Positions 7,063 through 12,983 of a stretch of DNA of 12,983 nt are shown here, in pieces. Made by a program: the position numbers and the translations under genes. This DNA comes from Christensenellaceae bacterium (GTDB taxonomy: Bacteria > Bacillota > Clostridia > Christensenellales > Aristaeellaceae). Positions within the stretch are counted from its first letter, which is position 1; each line of letters starts with the position of its first letter. The stretch lies in assembly GCA_017881705.1 (NCBI GenBank), contig JADGQP010000158.1, positions 1-12,983 on the forward strand. Reading direction: 5' to 3'. The notes under the pieces were generated by a model that searched no databases, was not told where the DNA came from, and saw only the letters and a list, made by a program, of their open reading frames with translations.

Positions 7063-8337
7063 ATGCTGGACATCAGAAGAATCCGGCAAAACCCGCAGGA
7101 GTTAAGGGACATGCTGGCCAGCCGCAACATGGACCCCGCCGCCGTGGACGCTTTTCTGGAAAAGGATGAAAAACGCCGCGCCCTGCTGGCCGAAACGGAA
7201 GAAAAGAAAGCCTTGCGCAACCAGACCAGTAAACAGATCGGGGCGCTGAAGAAAAATGGCGCGTCCGATGCGGAAACCGCCGCGATTATGGAAGAGATGC
7301 GCAAGCTGGGCGACGAAATCGCCGCGCTGGACGAGGACATGGCGGAACTGGACGCAGCCACGAACGATTTTCTGCTGCGCACGCCCAATTATCCGCACGC
7401 TTCCGTGCCCCTGGGGAAAGACGATACCTTTAACGTGGAGCAGCGCCGCTGGGGCACGCCGCGCGCGTTTGCCTGGGAGCCCAAACCGCATTGGGACATA
7501 GGCACGGACCTGAAAATTCTTGATTTTGACGCGGCGGCCAAAATCAGCGGCGCGCGCTTCACGGTGTACCGCGGGTTAGGCGCGCGGCTGGAACGCGCGA
7601 TTATCAGCTTTTTCCTGGATACGCACATTGCAGCGGGTTACGAGGAAATACTGCCCCCCTACATGGTCACCCGCGCCACCATGACGGGCACAGGCCAGCT
7701 GCCCAAGTTTGAGGAAGACGCCTATAAGGTGGACGCCAACACCTTCCTGATTCCCACCGCCGAGGTGCCTGTGACCAACCTGTACCGCGACATGATGTTG
7801 GACGGCGCGCAGCTGCCCATACGGCATTGCGCTTACTCCGCCTGTTTCCGCTCCGAGGCGGGCAGCGCGGGGCGCGATACCCGCGGGCTCATCCGCCAGC
7901 ACCAGTTTAACAAGGTGGAAATGGTGAAAATCGTCAAGCCCGAAACGAGCTACGACGAGCTGGAAAGCATGACCGCCGAAGCCGAAAAAGTGCTTCAGCT
8001 TTTAGGCCTGCCTTATCGCGTGGTATGCCTGTCCACCGGCGATATGGGCTTCAGCGCCGCCAAGACCTACGATATCGAGGTTTGGATGCCCAGCTACAAC
8101 CGCTACGTGGAAATCAGCAGCTGCTCCAACTGCGAGGATTTCCAGGCCAGACGCGCCAACATACGCTACCGCGAAGCCGCGGGGGATAAGCCGCAGTTCT
8201 GCCATACCCTCAACGGCAGCGGCGTGGCGGTAGGGCGCACCGTGGCCGCTGTTTTGGAAAACTACCAGAACGAGGACGGCTCCGTAACCGTGCCGGAAGC
8301 GCTGCGCGCCTTGATGCACGTGGACATTATCCGGTAA
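7063..8337 (+). CDS. serS: Serine--tRNA ligase (SerRS)
   Basis: Cytoplasmic class II aminoacyl-tRNA synthetase that joins serine to tRNA-Ser using ATP. The 424 residues match the usual bacterial length (about 425) and align by eye along their length with Bacillus-type SerRS. The N-terminal third is the charged coiled-coil arm (roughly 25-100) that reaches the long variable arm of tRNA-Ser. Motif 1 lies around ILPPYMVTRATMTGTGQLP, motif 2 in ACFRSEAGSAGRDTRG (from residue 260) and motif 3 in GSGVAVGRTVAAVLENY (from 385). TAEVPVTN in the serine-binding region is intact. A TTG codon at 7045 is in frame, but ATG 7063 has GGAGGAGG (7047-7054) 8 bases upstream and gives the canonical MLDIRRIR start. 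It is controlled by the serine T-box just upstream and closed by a strong terminator, so it is probably monocistronic. Confidence 0.99.
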   Translation: MLDIRRIRQNPQELRDMLASRNMDPAAVDAFLEKDEKRRALLAETEEKKALRNQTSKQIGALKKNGASDAETAAIMEEMRKLGDEIAALDEDMAELDAATNDFLLRTPNYPHASVPLGKDDTFNVEQRRWGTPRAFAWEPKPHWDIGTDLKILDFDAAAKISGARFTVYRGLGARLERAIISFFLDTHIAAGYEEILPPYMVTRATMTGTGQLPKFEEDAYKVDANTFLIPTAEVPVTNLYRDMMLDGAQLPIRHCAYSACFRSEAGSAGRDTRGLIRQHQFNKVEMVKIVKPETSYDELESMTAEAEKVLQLLGLPYRVVCLSTGDMGFSAAKTYDIEVWMPSYNRYVEISSCSNCEDFQARRANIRYREAAGDKPQFCHTLNGSGVAVGRTVAAVLENYQNEDGSVTVPEALRALMHVDIIR

Positions 8338-8350
8338 TCGACCTAAAAAC

Positions 8351-8393
8351 AAAGTCCCCGAGCGCTTGCGAAAGCGGCGTTCGGGGACTTTTT
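8351..8393. terminator. Bidirectional terminator between convergent serS and the exported-protein gene
   Basis: An 11-bp perfect stem (AAAGTCCCCGA, 8351-8361, with TCGGGGACTTT, 8381-8391) carries an inner GC-rich segment. T-runs follow on both strands: TTTTT on plus, TTTGTTTTT on minus. It ends serS and also the minus-strand GT4 unit. The remaining 48 bases before the minus-strand stop codon hold nothing I recognise. Confidence 0.93.
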
Positions 8394-8441
8394 ATGCAGA
8401 AGTGCTTTTTTTATTGGCAAGGTTTGCGCTTCATGGACTAC

Positions 8442-8984
8442 CTATGCGTCGCCCGCGCTCTGGGTAACAGGGCGGAAGGTTTTCAGCACTGTTTTCAGGT
8501 GGGATAACAGCGGCGCGTCGGGTGTAGCGGAAATATCTTCGTAATAACAGCAGAAGCTGATGCTGGAACCGTTGGCGATCGTTTCGGCGAAATAGTAGGG
8601 GCCGTCGCTGTCCTTCATGGAAAATACGTAAAACGGAATACCGCCGTCCGTGGTAATGATATCAGCAAACGTGGCGTTCTGGTCGGCAAAATCCGCAAGG
8701 GAATCGTCCAGATAGGCCTGCTTTTCTTCCTCGGTGGCGTTAAAGAGGCTGAAACCCTCGTATCCGTCGGCCGTGGATATGGAGGCGTCGATATAGTAGG
8801 TCCCGCCGTCCAGCAGAAACAGCCACAGGTAATCCTCCGTGCTGTCGCTCTTGTAGGAGGTATCGTCCAGTGTGAGGGTGTCGGGGTAATCAATGGTGTA
8901 GTAGGTGCTTGCTGTGTACGTTTGCGCGGACGCGGCTGCGAAGGGCAGCAGGAGCGCCACCAGTAATGCGGTCCACTTTTTCAT
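8442..8984 (-). CDS. Small exported protein of unknown function
   Basis: I do not recognise this 180-aa protein. It starts MKKWTALLVALLLPFAAASAQ, a clear Sec signal peptide with a likely signal peptidase I site after ASA (about residue 20); there is no lipobox cysteine. The mature part is acidic and rich in Thr, Ser, Tyr and Asp, with a periodic beta-like pattern and two adjacent cysteines (FCCYY) near the C-terminus. No membrane anchor or sortase signal is visible, so it should be released or held at the cell surface. The start has AAAGGAG about 9 bases upstream. It begins 32 bases after the flippase-like gene on the same strand, with no terminator between, so it is likely the last gene of the GT4 unit. 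A link to the envelope molecule made by that unit is inference from position only. Confidence 0.88.
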   Translation of the reverse strand: MKKWTALLVALLLPFAAASAQTYTASTYYTIDYPDTLTLDDTSYKSDSTEDYLWLFLLDGGTYYIDASISTADGYEGFSLFNATEEEKQAYLDDSLADFADQNATFADIITTDGGIPFYVFSMKDSDGPYYFAETIANGSSISFCCYYEDISATPDAPLLSHLKTVLKTFRPVTQSAGDA

Positions 8985-9016
8985 GAGGATACTCCTTTCG
9001 TTGGGTGGGCAGGGGG

Positions 9017-10096
9017 TTACGGACTCTCCGACGGTTCGGCCACGGGGTTTTCAGCGGGCGCCGCTTCGGTTTTCTGTACGTTGCTCGGGTTATGTTTGGC
9101 GTGAAATTGGCCGATAATACTAAGCAGCCCGCCGACAATCAGGAACAGGTAATAGGTGAAAAAACGCCACACTAAAAGAGCCAGGCCTATGGTGCCCTTT
9201 GTGAACATACTGCCGAAAAACACCAGGAAGCCGCCTTCCTGCGCGCCGCTCGCGCCGGGCAGGGGGGTGTAGCTGGCGCTTAAAAACAACAGAAACGATA
9301 CCGCGATTACCGTGTGCCACGGGGTGCCGGTCATGCGGAAAGCGTGGTACACGCTTAAGGGAACGGACATCAGCCCCATAATGCTTATGCCGGCCAGCGC
9401 GAGCATACCGATCAACTGTTTTGGATGGCTGGCCAAACGCAGGATGCTGGCATGGTAGACATCCAGGCCGGCGTTGATGCGCACCATCCTTTCGTCGGGG
9501 TGCTTAAGCAGCTTCATCTTTCCCCCCAACCGAACGAAAAAGCCGATGATCGCCTGCACCATGGGCCGGTGCAGCGCCGCCAGAAGAATCAGGGGAATAG
9601 AGCAAAAGTTAATGGCATAGCCGATGTAAATAGCCCATTTCACTCCGCCCAACTGCGTGTTTACAAAATCCTTGTTAACCAGCCAGAACGTGGTTGCGAG
9701 CAGCACCAGCATCATCTGCTGTGCGAAAAATTTAATGGAAATCGCCGAGGTGCCGATGGGCACCGGAACATTGCGTTTACTGAGGTAGTACACCTGCAGG
9801 GGTTGCCCGCCGCTGGCACTCGGGGTAATGTTGGAATAGTAAAAGCCGATGAACGTCACGTACAGCGCAGAACGAATCGATATGGGATGCTTTTGCCGGT
9901 TGAGAAAATAGAAAAGGCTGAGCATATCAAAACCCGCATACACCGCCCAGCCCAGCAGCGCGCACAGTACCCAGCGAAAATCCAGTGTGAACAGCACGCC
10001 CCACGCGTTGGTAAGCTCGCTGTTGCTGAACGCGAGCACGATGATGATGCCAAATGTGAATACGATGAACAGGATGCTGAACAGATTCCGCTTCAT
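9017..10096 (-). CDS. Flippase-like/lysylphosphatidylglycerol synthase TM-domain integral membrane protein (UPF0104, PF03706)
   Basis: Predicted 359-aa polytopic membrane protein. Hydrophobic segments fall near residues 5-23, 42-64, 78-90, 120-140, 155-175, 228-250, 262-276 and 301-328, separated by Lys/Arg-rich loops. The family's two signature stretches are present: TPSASGGQPLQ (91-101) and TPLPGASGAQEGG (277-289). It has the transmembrane flippase-like domain found in the N-terminal half of MprF but lacks the aminoacyl-transferase half, so it cannot itself attach lysine to lipid. Stand-alone members are often beside glycosyltransferases and are thought to move lipid-linked products across the membrane. 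Its ATG overlaps the GT4 stop codon (ATGA), with GGGGAGG inside the end of that gene, so the two are translationally coupled. The tail after 335 is Pro/Glu/Ala-rich and probably disordered on the cytoplasmic side. The substrate is unknown. Confidence 0.92.
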   Translation of the reverse strand: MKRNLFSILFIVFTFGIIIVLAFSNSELTNAWGVLFTLDFRWVLCALLGWAVYAGFDMLSLFYFLNRQKHPISIRSALYVTFIGFYYSNITPSASGGQPLQVYYLSKRNVPVPIGTSAISIKFFAQQMMLVLLATTFWLVNKDFVNTQLGGVKWAIYIGYAINFCSIPLILLAALHRPMVQAIIGFFVRLGGKMKLLKHPDERMVRINAGLDVYHASILRLASHPKQLIGMLALAGISIMGLMSVPLSVYHAFRMTGTPWHTVIAVSFLLFLSASYTPLPGASGAQEGGFLVFFGSMFTKGTIGLALLVWRFFTYYLFLIVGGLLSIIGQFHAKHNPSNVQKTEAAPAENPVAEPSESP

Positions 10097-11244
10097 GCGC
10101 GGCCTCCCCTGCCCTTACGGGCGATCAGGTACTGGTAACGGGCCGCAGCCTGTTCCATAAGGCGGTTCCAGGGGATGGGGATCGTTTCGCGCGCTGCTTT
10201 TCCCACTTCCTGCGCGGTAGGAAGCGCCTGCGCAATACCCTCGGCTATGGATTCCGCAGTACTTTCGCAAAGGTAGCCGTTTTGGCCGTGGGTAATGCCC
10301 TGCGCGGCACAGCTGCCGCGCACGAGCAGCGAAGGCGTACCCATCACGGCTGCCTCGCGCACCACCATGGGCGCGTTGTCGTAGATCGAGGGAAACACCA
10401 GCAGGTCGGAACGTTCATACAGCGCCATTAAAATGCCACGATCACTCACAAAACCTGTGAACAATACGTTTTGCGCGATGTCCAGTTCGCGCGCGAGGTT
10501 CTTTAAAAACTGCGCGTCCGGCCCGTTCCCGACCATGACCAGTTGGAAATCCAACCCCCGATTTTTCAGCGCCGCGCAGGCGCGCAGGATGTTTTCGGTA
10601 TTCTTTTTCCTATTCTGCTGGCCGGTAAATATCAGCGCGGGTACGCCTTCGCGGAATGGATACTTTTCGGCGGCCGCGCTGCGCTGTGCGTCGGTTAAAA
10701 CGAACGGGTCGGTGCCGTTCTGCATGATGACCACGTCGCCGTGATAGCCGTAAGCCTTCAGCACTTCGGCTGTTTTTTCATTGACGGCCCACACCTCGTC
10801 GCAGGTATCGTAAAAATTCACGGCGTAGCGCACGCCTATTTTCGCCAGCGTTTTAGAGCCGGTGGCTTTGTAAAAATCATCGTAGTATTTGCTGTGGAAG
10901 GTGGCGACCAGCGGCGCATGATCCCGCTTGGCCAGCCGCCGAGCCTCGCGGCCCGCGAAAAAAGGGCTGTGCGCGTGCACCACGTCGAACTTCATGCCGG
11001 ATACGGCGGCCCGGAAACTTCGGCTCATACGCGGAAAGCCCACGCGGTATGCCTCGCCCGGAATGCGCACGCCGCGGTATAAAAGCGTTTGGCAGGGCAC
11101 CTGTTGTGGATACAGCGGGTTTTCCGGGGCGACGTAGAGCGTTTCGTAACCCAGCGCCGCCAGACCCTGGCAATAGCTGAGCATCACGCGGCCCACGCCG
11201 TCCAGCGTCGGCGGGTAGGTTTCGCAAAACTGTCCGATCAGCAT
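10093..11244 (-). CDS. GT4-family glycosyltransferase, possibly diacylglycerol/lipid glycosyltransferase
   Basis: Predicted 383-aa GT-B fold retaining glycosyltransferase of family GT4. The N-terminal acceptor domain begins MLIGQFCETYPPTLDGVGR, typical of glycolipid-forming members, with VVHAHSPF near 88-95. The C-terminal domain has IFTGQQNRKKN and, in place of the usual E-x7-E nucleotide-sugar motif, a D-x7-E version (YDNAPMVVREA, D289 and E297). Related enzymes glucosylate diacylglycerol to build glycolipid anchors in Firmicutes; that specific role is inferred. An ATG at 11283 is in frame, but I start at 11244 because GGAGGG lies 9 bases upstream and the usual family N-terminus begins there. 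No signal peptide is present; it should act at the inner membrane face. It is the first gene of a unit with the flippase-like and exported proteins. The promoter is at 11335-11363. Confidence 0.92.
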   Translation of the reverse strand: MLIGQFCETYPPTLDGVGRVMLSYCQGLAALGYETLYVAPENPLYPQQVPCQTLLYRGVRIPGEAYRVGFPRMSRSFRAAVSGMKFDVVHAHSPFFAGREARRLAKRDHAPLVATFHSKYYDDFYKATGSKTLAKIGVRYAVNFYDTCDEVWAVNEKTAEVLKAYGYHGDVVIMQNGTDPFVLTDAQRSAAAEKYPFREGVPALIFTGQQNRKKNTENILRACAALKNRGLDFQLVMVGNGPDAQFLKNLARELDIAQNVLFTGFVSDRGILMALYERSDLLVFPSIYDNAPMVVREAAVMGTPSLLVRGSCAAQGITHGQNGYLCESTAESIAEGIAQALPTAQEVGKAARETIPIPWNRLMEQAAARYQYLIARKGRGGRA

Positions 11245-11334
11245 GTGGCCAGTCCCTCCAAGGCGCGGAAGCCTGTTCCGCATGTTCTAACCGCTCTCGC
11301 CGCCGGTACGGGGGAGTGATTCCCGTCCTGGTTC

Positions 11335-11363
11335 AGTATAGCACAGCTTGGGCAGATTGGGAA
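11335..11363 (-). promoter_or_regulatory. Promoter of the GT4/flippase/exported-protein unit
   Basis: The minus strand reads TTCCCA (11358-11363), 17 bases, TATACT (11335-11340). The -10 is strong and the -35 matches 4 of 6. The start near 11328 gives a leader of about 84 bases. It is back-to-back with the sbcD promoter; the -35 boxes are 20 bases apart. Confidence 0.75.
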
Positions 11364-11383
11364 CCGCCTTTTGCCGCGCGCTA

Positions 11384-11412
11384 TTGACGTTTGCCTTCGC
11401 GCACCGTACAAT
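11384..11412 (+). promoter_or_regulatory. Promoter of the sbcD-sbcC unit
   Basis: TTGACG (11384-11389), 17 bases, TACAAT (11407-11412), each one mismatch from consensus. The start near 11419 lies right at the left edge of the 159-bp repeat element, so the transcript leader would be almost wholly made of that element. Confidence 0.85.
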
Positions 11413-11420
11413 TCTATTAG

Positions 11421-11579
11421 GGTAACGCTGAATAAAAGCCCTTCACGTCTGCCTTTGCAGAGCCCCACATTTTTGGGCTCGAAAAGCCTTGAAGTAGCTC
11501 CACTATTCCTTCGTCTTTTCTCACCCAAATCTGCGGCACTCTGCTGGGGCATCCGCAAAGCGATTAATCAACGGTTACC
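11421..11579. repeat. MITE-like element of about 159 bp with imperfect terminal inverted repeats
   Basis: The left end GGTAACGCTGAATAAAAGC (11421-11439) is matched by the reverse complement of the right end, which starts GGTAACCGTTGATTAATC (11579 leftward), with one extra base and a few mismatches. Inside is a hairpin GAGCCC/GGGCTC (11460-11480). No convincing protein is encoded in any frame. Ends of the GNTGAWTAA kind are common in insertion sequences, but I cannot name the family, and I see no clear target duplication. It fills most of the space between the sbcD promoter and start codon. Confidence 0.55.
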
Positions 11580-11612
11580 TGGAATATCGTTTCATACAAG
11601 GGAGGATTGAAC

Positions 11613-12757
11613 GTGCGGCTTCTGCATCTTTCCGACCTGCACCTGGGTAAAAAACTGGGCGAAGCCTCGCTGATGGACGATCAGCGCCATATCCTCGCGC
11701 AGATTCTGGCTGTATTTGACGATCAGCGCCCCGACGCTGTGCTGATTGCCGGCGATATATACGACAAACCCGTACCTTCCGCCGAGGCGGTCGGCCTGCT
11801 GGACGATTTCTTTACCGCCCTGGCAAGTCGGGGCAAGCCGGTGATCGTCATCAGCGGCAACCACGACTCCGCCGAGCGCCTGGCTTTCGGGGGCAGGCTG
11901 TTTACGGCACGCGGCCTGTACCTTTCGCCCGTATTCGACGCGGCGCACGCTGCTGTTATGCCTGTGCGGCTGCTGGACGAGTTCGGCGCGCTTACTGTGT
12001 GGCCGCTGCCGTTTATCAAGCCCGCGCACGTGCGCGCCGCCCTTCCCGATGTGCAGGCAGACACTTACACCCAGGCGCTGTCCTCGGTGATTGCCGCCAT
12101 GCCGCTGGATAAGGCTAACCGTAATGTGCTCGTCTGCCACCAGTTTGTGACCGGCGCGACGCGCAGCGAATCGGAGGATGTATCGGTAGGCGGGCTGGAC
12201 AACGTGGACGCGTCCGCTTTTAACGCGTTCGATTACACGGCCTTGGGGCACCTGCACCGCCCGCAGGGCGTTGGGCGGGAAACGGTGCGGTATTGCGGCT
12301 CGCCGCTCAAGTACTCCTTTTCGGAGGCGGGCGACGTTAAAAGCGTTACAGTCGTAGACTTCGCAGCCAAGGGCAACGTTACCGTACGCACCATGCCGCT
12401 TACGCCCAAGCGCGAGCTTAGGGAACTACGCGGCCTGTACGCGGAACTGACCTACCGGGAAATTACCGCGGCACCGCGACCGACGATTACCTGCACATTA
12501 CCCTCACCGACGAAGACGATATCCCCGACGCAATCGGCAAATTGCAGACGATCTACCCTAACCTTCTCAAGCTGGATTACGACAACGCGCGAACCCGGCA
12601 AAACCGGATACTGGAACTTGCGGACACGCCCGAGCGCCGCCTGCCTACGGAACTGCTGGCGGATTTTTACCTGCTGCAGAACAACCGGCCTCTGGACGTA
12701 CAGCAACTCCGCTACGCGTTTACGGAGATGGAGAAGATCTGGGAGGGACGTGTATGA
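11613..12757 (+). CDS. sbcD: Nuclease SbcCD subunit D (Mre11-like), interrupted by a one-base frameshift
   Basis: Mre11-family metallophosphoesterase subunit of the SbcCD nuclease, which with SbcC cuts DNA hairpins and blocked double-strand ends. All metal-binding motifs are present: LSDLHLG (D8, H10), AGDIYD (D48), SGNHDS (N83, H84), VCHQF and LGHLH. GTG 11613 is the start: GGGAGG is 7 bases upstream and gives MRLLHLSDLHLG; TTG 11607 is only 1 base from it. At about 12462-12466 the reading breaks. Frame 0 runs on as unrelated sequence to 12890, while the -1 frame continues the family, DDYLHITLTDEDDIPDA then the C-terminal cap domain, to TGA 12757. One extra T in ATTACC would restore EIYRGTATDDYL and a normal protein of about 381 aa. 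The real stop overlaps the sbcC ATG (ATGA). This is either a sequencing error or a genuine mutation leaving the phosphoesterase core without most of the cap domain. Confidence 0.9.
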
Positions 12758-12983
12758 GGCCGCTTCGGCTGAAGGTATGCGGTTTTGGCCCCTTCGCGGC
12801 GGAAACCGAACTGGATATGTCGCGCCTGGGCGAAAAAGGGTTGTACCTGATTACCGGCGTTACGGGCGCGGGGAAAACCACGCTGTTTGACGCCATGACG
12901 TACGCGCTTTACGGCGAGCCCAGCGGCGACGACCGCAAGGCCGCGATGCTGGCCAGCAAGTATGCCGCGCCGGACGCGCAGCC
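12754..12983 (+). CDS. sbcC: Nuclease SbcCD subunit C (Rad50-like SMC ATPase), N-terminus; continues past the right edge
   Basis: The first 76 codons of the ATPase subunit of SbcCD. The protein begins MRPLRLKVCGFGPFA and reads through GLYLITGVTGAGKTTLFDA, a Walker A loop (GVTGAGKTT, residues about 35-43), then TYALYGEPSG, all typical of SbcC/Rad50. Family proteins are around 1000 residues with a long coiled coil and zinc hook between the two ATPase halves; those parts lie outside the window. The ATG overlaps the sbcD stop (ATGA) and GGGAGG (12741-12746) sits 7 bases upstream, so translation should be coupled to sbcD. If the sbcD frameshift is real, ribosomes leaving frame would terminate at 12890 inside sbcC, which could reduce coupled sbcC translation. 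Confidence 0.95.
   Translation, partial: MRPLRLKVCGFGPFAAETELDMSRLGEKGLYLITGVTGAGKTTLFDAMTYALYGEPSGDDRKAAMLASKYAAPDAQ

Noticed and set aside
11238..11558. Minus-strand open frame across the MITE-like element as a transposase remnant
   Set aside because: No DDE or other transposase motif is visible, and the frame crosses the divergent promoters and runs into the GT4 leader.
12459..12470. Programmed -1 ribosomal frameshift site in sbcD
   Set aside because: The codons GAA ATT ACC do not form an X XXY YYZ slippery heptamer, and programmed shifting is not known for sbcD. A lost T explains the break more simply.
12468..12890. Frame 0 continuation of sbcD to 12890 as a genuine C-terminus
   Set aside because: Its sequence is unlike SbcD, is rich in Thr/Pro/Arg in the manner of shifted GC-rich DNA, and overlaps sbcC by more than 130 bases.

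Overview
The window looks like chromosomal DNA of a fairly GC-rich Firmicute, most likely a member of the Clostridia. The signs are a T-box leader in front of serS, strong AGGAGG-type ribosome binding sites, consensus TTGACA-17-TATAAT promoters, CCA encoded in all seven tRNA genes, and a SerS that reads like the Bacillus/Clostridium type. The species cannot be named from sequence alone.

Layout. (1) The left edge (1-497) holds the C-terminal half of a tyrosine recombinase in visibly lower-GC DNA, pointing at a seven-gene tRNA operon on the minus strand (1310 down to 626; transcription order Pro-Glu-Met-Asp-Thr-Tyr-Leu) that has its own promoter and terminator. This looks like the edge of an integrated element beside tRNA-Leu. 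(2) A minus-strand class C beta-lactamase-like serine hydrolase (1451-2620) with a strong promoter. (3) Divergently, a plus-strand pair: a 1065-aa SWIM/SNF2 helicase (2808-6005) and an SRAP (YedK/HMCES-type) abasic-site DNA-protein crosslink protein (6032-6694). (4) A promoter, a serine T-box riboswitch and serS (6748-8337), closed by a bidirectional terminator. (5) Converging from the right, a three-gene minus-strand unit (11244 down to 8442): GT4 glycosyltransferase, translationally coupled flippase-like integral membrane protein, and a small exported protein of unknown function. (6) Back-to-back with that unit's promoter, a plus-strand promoter drives sbcD-sbcC. The sbcD leader holds a 159-bp MITE-like repeat. 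sbcD carries a one-base frameshift near codon 284, and sbcC runs off the right edge.

How the genes fit together. Three loci point to DNA maintenance (SNF2 helicase with SRAP, SbcCD nuclease, recombinase). One is translation supply (tRNAs, SerRS under T-box control). One is probably envelope glycolipid or lipid modification (GT4 plus flippase-like protein). I see no complete new defence or mobile system. The items most worth a second look are the frameshifted sbcD, the MITE-like insertion between the sbcD promoter and start, the recombinase/tRNA-Leu junction, the SNF2-SRAP pairing and the GT4/flippase/exported-protein unit.
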